Source of the DNA: an uncultured Eubacterium sp.
Lineage (GTDB): Bacteria; Bacillota; Clostridia; Lachnospirales; Lachnospiraceae
Assembly: GCA_900551945.1 (NCBI GenBank)
Contig: URYE01000052.1
Location: 1 to 19,857 of the forward strand
Direction of reading: 5' to 3'
DNA: 19,857 bases
The notes below the pieces were generated by a model. That model was not told the DNA's origin. It did not search any database and saw only the letters and a program-made list of their open reading frames with translations. Positions 7,145 to 16,144 of the stretch are shown piece by piece (the stretch's first letter is position 1; each line of letters opens with the position of its first letter). Position numbers and translations under genes: made by a program.

Positions 7145-8335
7145 ATGAAAAAGGTAGCATTTGTAGTTCAAAGATATGGAACAGAAGTAAATGGTGGAGC
7201 AGAAACACTTGCAAGACAGCTTGCTATGCAGTTAAGCAAGAATTATGACGTTGATATACTTACGACAAAGGCTCTTGATTATATAACTTGGGAAGATTAT
7301 TACGAAAAAGATTGTGAAGTTATTGACGGAGTAAATGTAAAAAGATTTTCAGTAGATAAGACAAGAGATATTAAAAAGTTTTCAAAGCTTTGTAAAAAGG
7401 TTCTTGATAACGAGACTCATATACTTGAGCAGGAGCAAGCTTGGTTTGACGAGCAAGGCCCATTTACTCCAAAGCTTATACAATATATAAAAGATAATAA
7501 AGATAATTATGATGTGTTTATTTTTATGACATATCTTTACTATACGACAGTAAAAGGATTGCCAGAGGTTAAAGATAAGGCAATACTAATTCCTACGGCG
7601 CATGATGAAGCACCAGTTTATTTAAAGACATTTAAAGATATATTTACAATGCCTAAAGGAATATTTTATCTTACACATGAAGAATGTGAGTTTACACAAA
7701 AACTTTTTCACAATGAAAATGTTATTAACAACAATGGTTTTGGTGGAAGTGGCATAGAGCTTCCAGCTAAAGTTAATCCTGACTATATAAAGAATAAATA
7801 TAACATAACAGATTATGTAATATATGCAGGCAGAATTGATGTGTCAAAGGGCTGTAAGGAGATGTTTAAGTTCTTTAAAAAATACAAAAGACACAACAAA
7901 AATAACATTAAGCTTGTGCTTATTGGCAAAGAAGTTATGAAAGTACCAAAAAGCAGTAATATAATAAGTCTTGGGTTTGTAAGCGAGCAGGAAAAATACG
8001 ATATAATGGCAGGAGCTAAAATGCTTATTATGCCGTCAGCTTTTGAAAGTTTATCAATAGTAGCCTTAGAGTCACTTGCACTTGGTGTTCCTATAATATG
8101 CAATGGAAAATGTGATGTATTAAAGGGACATTGTGAAAGAAGTAACGCAGGGCTTTACTATAAGGATTATAAAGGCTTTGAGAGTGCGATAAATAATATG
8201 ATAAACATTTTAGACAATGATGTGGTTAAAAGAAAAGAAATTCATAATAATGCAGTAAAATATATTTCAGATAATTATACATGGGAAAGTATAATGGGAA
8301 GATTTAACGAGGTCATACAGTTATGCAGCAGGTAA
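7145..8335 (+). CDS. GT4-family glycosyltransferase, paralogue A
   Basis: A 396-residue glycosyltransferase. ATG 7145 is preferred: GGAA lies at 7136-7139 and the protein then begins MKKVAFVVQRYGTEVNGGAE, the classical GT4 N-terminal loop with GG at 17-18. A start further upstream would add residues overlapping the end of wzt and unlike the family. The donor domain begins YVIYAGRIDVSKG (224-236). The E-x7-E motif is ESLSIVALE (301-309). ERSNAGLYYKDYKGFESAIN near the C-terminus is shared with two later genes (13694 and 14947), so the three are paralogues. Its last 13 bases overlap the next gene, indicating translational coupling. The substrate cannot be told from sequence. Confidence 0.9.
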   Translation: MKKVAFVVQRYGTEVNGGAETLARQLAMQLSKNYDVDILTTKALDYITWEDYYEKDCEVIDGVNVKRFSVDKTRDIKKFSKLCKKVLDNETHILEQEQAWFDEQGPFTPKLIQYIKDNKDNYDVFIFMTYLYYTTVKGLPEVKDKAILIPTAHDEAPVYLKTFKDIFTMPKGIFYLTHEECEFTQKLFHNENVINNNGFGGSGIELPAKVNPDYIKNKYNITDYVIYAGRIDVSKGCKEMFKFFKKYKRHNKNNIKLVLIGKEVMKVPKSSNIISLGFVSEQEKYDIMAGAKMLIMPSAFESLSIVALESLALGVPIICNGKCDVLKGHCERSNAGLYYKDYKGFESAINNMINILDNDVVKRKEIHNNAVKYISDNYTWESIMGRFNEVIQLCSR

Positions 8336-9372
8336 AAAAAAGATATTTGATTGACGGTAGGTTCTTATTATCAATGAAAACAGGAATTGACAGATATGCT
8401 TACCATATAACAAAAGAGCTTGATAAGATATGTAAAGATTGTGATATAACAATTCTTGTTCCTAATAGCACAATTGTAATGCCACAATATAGAAATATTA
8501 AGATAGTAAGAATAAAGATTGAAAAATATTGGACTCAAGTAGTATTTGGATTATATGCACGTATTCATAAGATGATACCAATTAATCTTTGTAATGAGGC
8601 TTCTACTATTGCACAAAATGGAATTGTATGCTTACACGATGTATGTTATGCTGAAACTAAGGAGTATTACCCTTATGTTACTGATTTTAGTGCAGAAGAA
8701 ATAGAGTGGTTTAAAAAGGTTTATGAGCGTATTATAAATAAAGCAGATAAGCTCATTACGGTGTCAGAGTTTTCAAAAGCAAGAATTGCTGATGTGTTGA
8801 AGGTAAATCCTGAAAAGATAACAGTTATTGGAAATGGCTGGCAACATTTAAAAAGAGTAAGAGTAGATGAGAAGTTACTTAATAACTATGGTAATTTAAC
8901 AAAGGGTGAATATTATTATACACTTACATCGGCTAATCATAATAAGAATGTACAATGGGTTATTAAGGCAGCAGACCGCAATCCTAATGAAACATTTGTT
9001 ATTTCAGGAAAAGGTATTGATAAAGTCGTTGATTTTAATAAACATAAAAATGTTGTGTATACAGGATATGCTTCAGACCAACTTGCAAAAACTCTTATGA
9101 AGTTTTGTAAAGCATTTATATTTCCATCATATTACGAAGGCTTTGGAATACCACCACTTGAAGCGTTAAGTCTTGGGGCAAAAGTAATAGTATCCAATAC
9201 AGCGAGTCTACCTGAGATATTTGGAAATTCAGCCTATTATATTTCGCCAGATAATGCGGATATTGATTTGAATGAGTTAATAAGTAAACCAGTAGCAGAC
9301 GCAGATGAAGTACTTTCAAAGTACAGTTGGGAAAAGTCAGCAAAACAGTTATTAGATATACTTAAAGAATAG
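8323..9372 (+). CDS. GT4-family glycosyltransferase
   Basis: A 349-residue glycosyltransferase beginning MQQVKKRYLIDGRFLLSMKTGI. The G-I-D-R-Y-A-Y loop (21-27) and IVCLHDVCYAET (101-112) are typical of bacterial GT4 mannosyl- or rhamnosyltransferases. Further on are KLITVSEFSK (143-152), YYYTLTSANHNKN (197-209) at the start of the donor domain, and the E-x7-E motif EGFGIPPLE (272-280), followed by SNTASLPEIFG. GAGG at 8309-8312 lies ten bases before ATG 8323. It overlaps the preceding glycosyltransferase by 13 bases, so the two are probably made in fixed ratio. The acylation gene pair follows after 16 bases. Confidence 0.9.
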   Translation: MQQVKKRYLIDGRFLLSMKTGIDRYAYHITKELDKICKDCDITILVPNSTIVMPQYRNIKIVRIKIEKYWTQVVFGLYARIHKMIPINLCNEASTIAQNGIVCLHDVCYAETKEYYPYVTDFSAEEIEWFKKVYERIINKADKLITVSEFSKARIADVLKVNPEKITVIGNGWQHLKRVRVDEKLLNNYGNLTKGEYYYTLTSANHNKNVQWVIKAADRNPNETFVISGKGIDKVVDFNKHKNVVYTGYASDQLAKTLMKFCKAFIFPSYYEGFGIPPLEALSLGAKVIVSNTASLPEIFGNSAYYISPDNADIDLNELISKPVADADEVLSKYSWEKSAKQLLDILKE

Positions 9373-9388
9373 AAAGGAATATTAATAA

Positions 9389-10480
9389 ATGAACAAATTT
9401 AAGACATTTTTAAAATGTATGGTGTTTTGTCTAGGAATTGTTCTTATAGTAGTAGCACTTGATTATGGATTTGGTCAGGTGGGTTATGTTAAATATATCC
9501 TTCGTGATGTAAATAGTAATAGTGATGATTATGACACACTTGTAATAGGTGCATCACATGCAAGAAGTGCTATAGACCCTCAAAAGCTTGATGATAAGAT
9601 GGGAACGAATTCTTTTAGTCTTGCAATCCCTGGAGAGATAATAAAGGACTCTTATTATCTTTTAAAAGAAAGTACAAGAAAACATGATGTTAAAAAAGTT
9701 ATACTTGATGTAGACTATCAATACTGGTTTGAACCACAAAAAGAGGGGTATTCTAATGAGTCTTTTATATACTCTCAGCTTAGTTGGACTTCTCCTATAA
9801 AGTGGCAATATCTTTTAGAAAATATGGATAATCTTGATGTAAGATACGCATTTACAAAGCGTCTTTCATATCTTTGTACACCGAATGGATTAATTACTAA
9901 TATAAAACACAAAAATTCTCAAGATTATAAAGATATTAACATATATAATCTTGAAGTTGCTGACGCAAATGGTCCTTATATGGGAAAAGGCTTCTTTAGT
10001 CGAGTTACAAGTGGCGGACTTCCAGGCGGGGTTGACTATGTTAATGACTGGTCAAAGATAGCTTATAATGATATATCTGATATAATAGTTGAACAGTTTG
10101 ACAGAATTTACAACTATTGTAAAGATAATAATATAGAGCTTATATGCGTTACATCACCAATCACACCATCTGCTATGCAGATACTTCACATGGATATAGT
10201 TAATGATAAAATGCAACAATTTTTCAAGAAATATGATGTTGCATATTATAATTTTAATATGGCAAAGAAAGATGTTATACCACGTTTCGATGTGGATTTT
10301 GGTGATTACGAGGGTCACATGGGTGGAGAGCTTGCAGAAAATTACTCAGAAGTGTTAGCCGATGTGATTTATGAGCATGAAAATGGTAACGTAGATATGA
10401 GTAAATATTTTTACAATTCATTTGATGAGATGTATGAGGATATGGGAAGTGATTTTACTGGACTAAATAAGGCTAGTTAA
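9389..10480 (+). CDS. SGNH-like membrane-anchored protein, probable acyltransferase partner
   Basis: A 363-residue protein with one N-terminal membrane helix (about 8-26) and an extracytoplasmic domain. VIGASHARSAI (52-62) matches the nucleophile block of SGNH/DltD/AlgJ-like proteins, with S56 the likely nucleophile. DYEGHMGG (306-313) supplies a D-x-x-H-like C-terminal catalytic pair (aspartate 306 or glutamate 308 with H310). In alginate, teichoic acid and peptidoglycan modification, such proteins act with an MBOAT membrane acyltransferase that hands over the acyl group. Here the MBOAT gene starts 24 bases after this stop, which supports the pairing. AGAAAGGA at 9372-9379 precedes ATG 9389. 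Sequence agreement with DltD or AlgJ is only local, so the exact family is uncertain. The likely role is O-acetylation of the exported polysaccharide outside the membrane. Confidence 0.75.
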   Translation: MNKFKTFLKCMVFCLGIVLIVVALDYGFGQVGYVKYILRDVNSNSDDYDTLVIGASHARSAIDPQKLDDKMGTNSFSLAIPGEIIKDSYYLLKESTRKHDVKKVILDVDYQYWFEPQKEGYSNESFIYSQLSWTSPIKWQYLLENMDNLDVRYAFTKRLSYLCTPNGLITNIKHKNSQDYKDINIYNLEVADANGPYMGKGFFSRVTSGGLPGGVDYVNDWSKIAYNDISDIIVEQFDRIYNYCKDNNIELICVTSPITPSAMQILHMDIVNDKMQQFFKKYDVAYYNFNMAKKDVIPRFDVDFGDYEGHMGGELAENYSEVLADVIYEHENGNVDMSKYFYNSFDEMYEDMGSDFTGLNKAS

Positions 10481-10504
10481 GTTGCTTTAGATTTGGAGGA
10501 AGTT

Positions 10505-12094
10505 ATGTCGTTTACAACAGTAATATTCTTTTTATTTCTGTTAGTTGGAATAATAGTATACTATGCGTTGCCTCAAAAGATACAATGGGCTTGGCTGCTT
10601 ATAATGAGCTACGCATATTATTTTACATTTAGTGTTAAGACATCTATATTTATGGTGTTTACAACCTTAGTTGTATATGCGGGTGGAAGATGGCTTGATA
10701 AGGTTAATACTGAAAGCGAGGCTTATCTTGCAAAAAATAAAAAAGAGCTTTCAAGAGAAGAAAAAAAGGCGTATAAGACAGCTGTAAAGAAGAAGAAAAG
10801 AAGAATATCAGCACTTATCATTGTAATAGCCTTTGGAGTACTTGCTACAGTTAAGTATTGCAACTTTGCAATAGAAAATATTAATGCAATATTAAGTTTA
10901 ACAGGTTCTACAAATACATTAAGTTTTCTTGATATTGCGCTTCCAATAGGTATATCTTTTTATACTTTCCAGTCAGTTTCTTACATAATTGATGTATATC
11001 AAGGAAAGTACAGAAGTGAAAATAATGTATTTAAGTTTGCACTGTTTGTATCATTCTTTCCACAGCTTTTACAAGGTCCTATAGGAAGATTTGACAAATT
11101 AGGGCATCAATTCTATGAAGGTCACAAGTTTGATTTAAAGACAGTGCAGTTTGGGCTTCAAAGAATTGGCTGGGGTATTGCAAAGAAGGTTATACTTGCA
11201 GATAGAACAGCACCACTTGTAAATAATGTATTTGGTAATTTTGAAATGTATACAGGTTTTCATTACATTATGGCAGTACTTATGTATTCTGTACAGCTTT
11301 ACATGGACTTTTCTGGTGGTATAGATATCGTAATTGGTGTTGCGCAGATGTTTGGAATTACAATGGATGAGAATTTCAGACAACCATATTTTTCAAAGTC
11401 AATTGGCGAGTTTTGGAGAAGATGGCATATTACACTTGGTACTTGGATGAAGGACTACATATTCTATCCGCTGTCATTGTCAGGAGCAATGCACAAGTTT
11501 GGAAAATGGTCTAAAAAGCATTTTGGCAACACTTTTGGAAAGACACTTCCTATATGTTTTTCAAATATACTTATATTCTTTATAGTCGGTATATGGCATG
11601 GTGCAGCATGGAAATACATTATGTATGGACTTTATAACGGTTTTATTATAGCATTTAGTAATTTGGCAGAACCTTTATATCACAAGGGGCTTGAAAAGTT
11701 CCATATAAATGCACAGGGGAAACCTTGGGTATTATTTCAGATAATAAGAACATTTATTCTTATTAATATTGGTTGGTACTTTGATATGGCAACAGGTCTT
11801 AACAGCGCACTTGTAATGATTAAGTATTCTATATTAGGACTCAACGCAAGACAGTTTACGGATGGAAGTCTTTTTACACTTGGAATGAGTTTTAGAGATT
11901 ATGTTATTGTAATTATAGGCTGTATTGTGGTATTTATAATAAGTCTACTAAAAGAAAAGCACATTAATATTAGAGAAAGTATAGCAAGCAAACCTATAGT
12001 AGTAAGATGGGCTATATATTACGCATTTATAATAGTTATACTTATATGGGGCTATACAGGAGATACACAAGGATTTATATACGCTAATTTCTAA
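10505..12094 (+). CDS. MBOAT-family membrane O-acyltransferase (AlgI/DltB-like)
   Basis: A 529-residue polytopic membrane protein that would pass acyl groups across the membrane for polysaccharide modification. It begins MSFTTVIFFLFLLVGIIVYY and has roughly ten hydrophobic segments. A basic cytoplasmic loop lies at about 75-101. PIGISFYTFQSVSYIIDVY (147-165), FFPQLLQGPIGRF (184-196) and EFWRRWHITLGTWMKDYIFYPL (302-323) are hallmark MBOAT blocks, with H308. The expected catalytic histidine is H365 in GIWHGAAW. Start ATG 10505 has GGAGG at 10495-10499; an in-frame TTG at 10493 overlaps that site and is rejected. It pairs with the SGNH-like protein just upstream. The acyl donor is assumed to be acetyl-CoA by analogy. 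Confidence 0.92.
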   Translation: MSFTTVIFFLFLLVGIIVYYALPQKIQWAWLLIMSYAYYFTFSVKTSIFMVFTTLVVYAGGRWLDKVNTESEAYLAKNKKELSREEKKAYKTAVKKKKRRISALIIVIAFGVLATVKYCNFAIENINAILSLTGSTNTLSFLDIALPIGISFYTFQSVSYIIDVYQGKYRSENNVFKFALFVSFFPQLLQGPIGRFDKLGHQFYEGHKFDLKTVQFGLQRIGWGIAKKVILADRTAPLVNNVFGNFEMYTGFHYIMAVLMYSVQLYMDFSGGIDIVIGVAQMFGITMDENFRQPYFSKSIGEFWRRWHITLGTWMKDYIFYPLSLSGAMHKFGKWSKKHFGNTFGKTLPICFSNILIFFIVGIWHGAAWKYIMYGLYNGFIIAFSNLAEPLYHKGLEKFHINAQGKPWVLFQIIRTFILINIGWYFDMATGLNSALVMIKYSILGLNARQFTDGSLFTLGMSFRDYVIVIIGCIVVFIISLLKEKHINIRESIASKPIVVRWAIYYAFIIVILIWGYTGDTQGFIYANF

Positions 12095-12175
12095 TAAAAA
12101 TATTTAACACTTAAGAAACATTTATTAAAAAGCAATAAGTGTCAGTTAGTATTGAGATTGTAAAAGGAGTATGAA

Positions 12176-12598
12176 ATGTCAGAAACAGGAACAGTAAATG
12201 TAAATGAAATAATGAAGCAAATCAGAAATGATATTCAAGAAAAAGGTTATACAAACGATATGTTAAGCTTTGACGATGTTATCGTTGATGTAGGAACAGG
12301 TCAAGTTACAAAGTTTGACAAGGTAAAGTTTAATGAAGAAATCTTTAACATTAATCACGAATGGAATGTACAAGCTTACAGACCATTACAAGGCGGAAAG
12401 GTATCAGTATTTTTTAAGAAGGTAATTAGACGACTTGTATACTTTTTTGTAGAACCTATCGTACTTGCACAAGATGGCTTTAATGCTTCACTTGTTCGTA
12501 TGATGAACCAGATGAACTGCTATATTGATGAACAAAACGACCAGATAAAAGAGTTAAAGGAAAAGATTGAGGAGCTTGAAAAAGCCGCAAAGGAATGA
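12176..12598 (+). CDS. Small coiled-coil protein of polysaccharide clusters, function unknown
   Basis: A 140-residue protein without signal peptide. It has an N-terminal helix VNVNEIMKQIRNDIQEKGY (7-25), a DMLSFDDV turn (28-35), and a basic amphipathic stretch VSVFFKKVIRRLVYFFVEP (76-94) that could lie on the membrane. Then comes FNASLVRMMNQ (102-112), and finally a heptad-like coiled coil ending IKELKEKIEELEKAAKE (124-140). The RPL-x-G...KK-x-x-R-x-L...PIV...Q-x-x-FN-x-x-x-V pattern recalls segments that I associate with the front of larger methyltransferase or glycosyltransferase proteins. Here it stands alone. AGGAG at 12165-12169 lies six bases before ATG 12176. Its stop overlaps the ribosome binding site of the next glycosyltransferase, so the two are coupled. 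A scaffold or chain-length role is speculation. Confidence 0.65.
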   Translation: MSETGTVNVNEIMKQIRNDIQEKGYTNDMLSFDDVIVDVGTGQVTKFDKVKFNEEIFNINHEWNVQAYRPLQGGKVSVFFKKVIRRLVYFFVEPIVLAQDGFNASLVRMMNQMNCYIDEQNDQIKELKEKIEELEKAAKE

Positions 12599-12605
12599 GG
12601 ATTAT

Positions 12606-13685
12606 ATGAGAGTTATTCAGCTTATATCAACAATTGCATTTGGTGACGCAGTAAGTAATGATACACTTGCTTTGCAAGATGTTATAAAAAGTATGGGGTA
12701 TACTACAAGAATATATGCAGAAAGTGTTGTTACTCCTTACGATAGTAAAATAGCACTTCCAATTGAAGAAGTTGGCGAGTTAAGTAAAGATGATATTGCC
12801 ATTTATCACCTTTCAACTGGAAGTCAGCTAAGTTTTGACTTTGCTGATTATAAGTGTAGAAAAATAGTAATATATCACAATATAACACCACCAGAATTTT
12901 TTGATGGCAATAATCAGTTTATTAAAGGAATTAATGAATGGGGGCTTGAGGGGGCAAGATATTTAAAAGACAAAGTGGATTATTGTCTTGCTGACTCAGA
13001 ATTTAATAAGCAGAATTTGATAGATATGGGATATACTTGTCCTATAGATGTACTTCCTATCGTTATTCCTATGAAGGATTATCAAAAAACACCAGCTAAG
13101 GCAGCAATGAAAGACTTTGGTGATAATTATACTAATATAATGTTTGCGGGTAGAGTAGCACCGAATAAGAAGCAAGAAGATATTATATCAGCATTTTATT
13201 ATTATAAGAAGCTTTATAATCCAAATTCAAGATTAATTCTTGTTGGCTCATGTAAACCAGAAGAAGTCTATTTTCAGCGACTTCAAACATATATAAGAAG
13301 ACTTGGAATAAGAGATGTTATATTCACAGGGCATAGAAAGTTTAACTATATATTAGGCTGTTATAAGTCTGCCGATGTATTTGTGTGTATGAGTGAGCAT
13401 GAAGGCTTTTGTGTACCACTTGTTGAAGCTATGATGTTTGATGTGCCAGTTATTGCATATAATTCAACAGCAATTCCATGGACTTTAAATGGTAGTGGAA
13501 TATTACTAGATGACAAAGACCCAGTACTTGTTGCGGGTTGTATAGACAAGCTTGTAAAGGATAATAATTTAAAACAACAAGTAATACAAAAACAACGTGA
13601 ACGTTTAAAAGATTTTGAATATGAAAAAATAGCAACAATGTTTAAAGAATATCTTAACGCATTTATAAATGGTCAGAAAAAGTGA
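12606..13685 (+). CDS. GT4-family glycosyltransferase with YHNITPPEFF motif
   Basis: A 359-residue glycosyltransferase. ATG 12606 follows TGAGG (12596-12600) after five bases and gives MRVIQLISTIAFGDAVSNDT, a usual start for this subgroup; a longer upstream frame would only overlap the preceding gene. IYHLSTGS (66-73) and YHNITPPEFF (90-99) mark a group seen in O-antigen clusters, often annotated as mannosyltransferases. The donor domain starts NIMFAGRVAPNKKQ (177-190). The E-x7-E motif is EGFCVPLVE (266-274), followed by YNSTAIPWT. It is coupled to the small coiled-coil gene upstream, and its stop overlaps the ribosome binding region of the next gene. A mannosyl role fits manC nearby but is not proven. 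Confidence 0.9.
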   Translation: MRVIQLISTIAFGDAVSNDTLALQDVIKSMGYTTRIYAESVVTPYDSKIALPIEEVGELSKDDIAIYHLSTGSQLSFDFADYKCRKIVIYHNITPPEFFDGNNQFIKGINEWGLEGARYLKDKVDYCLADSEFNKQNLIDMGYTCPIDVLPIVIPMKDYQKTPAKAAMKDFGDNYTNIMFAGRVAPNKKQEDIISAFYYYKKLYNPNSRLILVGSCKPEEVYFQRLQTYIRRLGIRDVIFTGHRKFNYILGCYKSADVFVCMSEHEGFCVPLVEAMMFDVPVIAYNSTAIPWTLNGSGILLDDKDPVLVAGCIDKLVKDNNLKQQVIQKQRERLKDFEYEKIATMFKEYLNAFINGQKK

Positions 13686-13693
13686 GGATTTAT

Positions 13694-14881
13694 ATGAAAA
13701 AGATTGGTTTTGTAATCCCCTGGTATCACAAGGATATTCCGGGTGGTGCGGAGCAGGAACTAAGAGGTATTGTAAAACATTTACATGAAAAGAATGTTCC
13801 AGTTGAAATACTTACAACTTGTGTTAAGGAATTTTCGGCAGACTGGACAGAGAATTACTTCAAAGAGGGAATGGACTTAGTAGATGATATTCCTGTAAGA
13901 AGGTTTAAGGTTAGAAAAGGTAATATGGAAGAATTTCATAAGGTTAATTACAAGCTTATGAATAATATTAATATTACAAATATGGAAGAACATATATTTA
14001 TTGATGAAATGATTAACAGCCCAGACCTGTACGAGTATATATATGACCATAGTGAGGATTATCATAGATTTGTGTACATTCCATATATGTTTGCAACAAC
14101 ATATTTTGGTATTATGTCATGTCCTTTTAAGTCGATATTAATACCTTGTTTGCATGATGAAAGTTATGCGTATTTTAGAATATTTAAGGACTTATATAAA
14201 GACTTGGGTGGAATTATATTTCATGCAAAGCCTGAAATGGAGCTTGCTAACTGTATATATGACTTAAGAGCTGTAAAGCAAGAAAACTTAGGTGAGGGCG
14301 TAGAAACTGACTTTGAATATAATGCTGAACGTTTCAGAAAGAAATACAACATAAATGACCCTTATATAATATATGCAGGCCGAAAGGACTCAGCCAAAAA
14401 TATTAACACACTTATTACTTATTTTGACGAGTTTAAGAAAAGAAATAAAACACATAAAGCCTTAAAGCTTATTCTTATAGGCGGTGGTAGTGTAGACATA
14501 CCAGATAGTATTAAAGATGATGTGATTGACTTAGGCTTTGTTGATATACAAGATAAATATGATGCTTGTGCGGGGGCGCAGCTTCTTTGTCAGCCATCTA
14601 AGAATGAAAGCTTTTCAATTGTTATTATGGAGAGCTGGCTTTGTGAAAGACCTGTGCTTGTCAATAAAGATTGTAAGGTTACAACTAACTTTGCAAAGGA
14701 AGCTAACGGTGGTTTGTTCTTTAAGGATTATTTTGAATTTGAAGGCGGTGTCAATTACATTTTAGATAATCCAGAAACAGCAAAGCAGATGGGACTTAAC
14801 GGAAGAAAATATGTTCTTGATAATTTTAGATGGGATATTATTATAGAAAAACTTTTAAGGTTCTTTGAAGTAGAACAATAA
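13694..14881 (+). CDS. GT4-family glycosyltransferase, paralogue B
   Basis: A 395-residue glycosyltransferase. ATG 13694 has GAGGA at 13684-13688; an in-frame GTG at 13682 overlaps the previous stop and the ribosome binding site and is rejected. It begins MKKIGFVIPWYHKDIPGGAE. VEILTTCVKEFSADWTENYF corresponds to the VDILTTKALDYITWEDYY block of the gene at 7145. The donor domain starts YIIYAGRKDSAKN, the E-x7-E motif is ESFSIVIME, and EANGGLFFKDYFEFEGGVNYI matches the C-terminal block of the gene at 14947. It differs from the other two paralogues in the acceptor domain, and RYG near the N-terminus is replaced by WYH, suggesting a different acceptor. The operon continues after a 65-base gap. 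Confidence 0.88.
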   Translation: MKKIGFVIPWYHKDIPGGAEQELRGIVKHLHEKNVPVEILTTCVKEFSADWTENYFKEGMDLVDDIPVRRFKVRKGNMEEFHKVNYKLMNNINITNMEEHIFIDEMINSPDLYEYIYDHSEDYHRFVYIPYMFATTYFGIMSCPFKSILIPCLHDESYAYFRIFKDLYKDLGGIIFHAKPEMELANCIYDLRAVKQENLGEGVETDFEYNAERFRKKYNINDPYIIYAGRKDSAKNINTLITYFDEFKKRNKTHKALKLILIGGGSVDIPDSIKDDVIDLGFVDIQDKYDACAGAQLLCQPSKNESFSIVIMESWLCERPVLVNKDCKVTTNFAKEANGGLFFKDYFEFEGGVNYILDNPETAKQMGLNGRKYVLDNFRWDIIIEKLLRFFEVEQ

Positions 14882-14946
14882 TTAGTTGCAGAGCAAAAGT
14901 GATTGATTGTTGTATGCTTATTAGAGAAAAAGAAAGGGGCTTACTT

Positions 14947-16122
14947 GTGAAAAAAATAGCAATTATAAATCAAAGATATGGACTTGAAGTAAATGGTGGT
15001 TCTGAGTTGTATTCAAGACAGATTGCGGAACGACTTACAGCAAAGTATGAAGTTGAAGTGCTTACATCTTGTGCTATTGAATATGTTAATTGGGCTAATC
15101 ACTATAACGAGGGTGTTGAAAAGATAAATGGAGTGACGGTAAGAAGATTTAAGACACACCATGAAAGAGTTCAGCGAATATTTTCTGCTCTTGACTCTGA
15201 AATGTTAAGAAATCCTGAAGCTGATAAGGAATTATCTGATGAATGGATAGAGCAGATGGGACCATACTGTCCCGACCTTGTTGATTATGTAGATGAACAT
15301 CAAGATGATTATGATGCTATTATAATTGTAACATATCTTTATTATCCTGCTGTAAAGAGTATGCAGCGTGTAAAAGATAAAGTAATATTTATTCCTACAG
15401 CACATCAAGAGCCGTTTATACATTTTAAAATGTATAGAGAAATGTTTAACGCACCTAAGGCATATGTATTCTTAACGGATGAGGAAAAAGAGCTTGTACA
15501 CAGCATTTTCCACAATGAAGATATTCCATATGAAGTTATGGGTGTAGGCGTTGATGTGCCTGAAAAGCCAGATGCTAAGGCATTCAAGGAGAAATACAAC
15601 CTTGACAATTATTTCATATATGTAGGAAGAATTGACGAAGGTAAAGATTGCCCTAGAATGTTTAATTACTTTATGGAATATAAGAAACGTAATAAGAATA
15701 ACTGTAAACTTGTACTTATGGGTAAGCCTGTGTGTGCAATTCCTCAACACAAGGATATTATAAGTCTTGGTTTTGTAAGTGATGAAGATAAGTTCAATGG
15801 AATTATGGGTTCAAAAGCTCTTATATTGCCATCTAAGTTTGAAAGTCTTTCAATATCAGTACTTGAAGCGATGACTCTTTCAAAGCCAGTTATTGTAAAT
15901 GGTATCTGTGATGTATTAAGGGGTCACTGTACTAAGAGCAATGGTGGGCTTTTTTATAAGAATTATTTTGAATTTGAAGGCTGTTTAAATTATATGCTTA
16001 CACATGATGCGGAATATGAGATAATGTGTAAAAATGCTAGGAAGTATGTTGATGATTATTTTCAGTGGGACGATATTATGCGTAAATTTGATAAGGTGAT
16101 TGATGGAATTTCTAACGAGTAA
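14947..16122 (+). CDS. GT4-family glycosyltransferase, paralogue C
   Basis: A 391-residue glycosyltransferase read from GTG 14947, supported by AAAGGGG (14933-14939) seven bases upstream; the protein then begins (M)KKIAIINQRYGLEVNGGSE, matching paralogue A. A longer frame from GTG 14899 is open but adds residues unlike the family. The donor domain begins YFIYVGRIDEGKD, the E-x7-E motif is ESLSISVLE, and CDVLRGHCTKSNGGLFYKNYF closely parallels CDVLKGHCERSNAGLYYKDY of paralogue A. A and C are therefore the closest pair of the three. It is the last gene before the 473-base hairpin and repeat region, so it may end the first transcript. Confidence 0.9.
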   Translation: MKKIAIINQRYGLEVNGGSELYSRQIAERLTAKYEVEVLTSCAIEYVNWANHYNEGVEKINGVTVRRFKTHHERVQRIFSALDSEMLRNPEADKELSDEWIEQMGPYCPDLVDYVDEHQDDYDAIIIVTYLYYPAVKSMQRVKDKVIFIPTAHQEPFIHFKMYREMFNAPKAYVFLTDEEKELVHSIFHNEDIPYEVMGVGVDVPEKPDAKAFKEKYNLDNYFIYVGRIDEGKDCPRMFNYFMEYKKRNKNNCKLVLMGKPVCAIPQHKDIISLGFVSDEDKFNGIMGSKALILPSKFESLSISVLEAMTLSKPVIVNGICDVLRGHCTKSNGGLFYKNYFEFEGCLNYMLTHDAEYEIMCKNARKYVDDYFQWDDIMRKFDKVIDGISNE

Positions 16123-16144
16123 TTAGAATGGTTTAGGTTGTGAG

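Noticed and set aside
12107..12142. ACACTTA/TAAGTGT dyad between the MBOAT gene and the coiled-coil gene as a terminator
   Set aside because: The stem is only 7 bp with a 22-base loop and no T-run; the operon most likely reads through.
14899..14946. N-terminal extension of the last GT4 gene
   Set aside because: The extra 16 residues are unlike the paralogues, and AAAGGGG points to GTG 14947.
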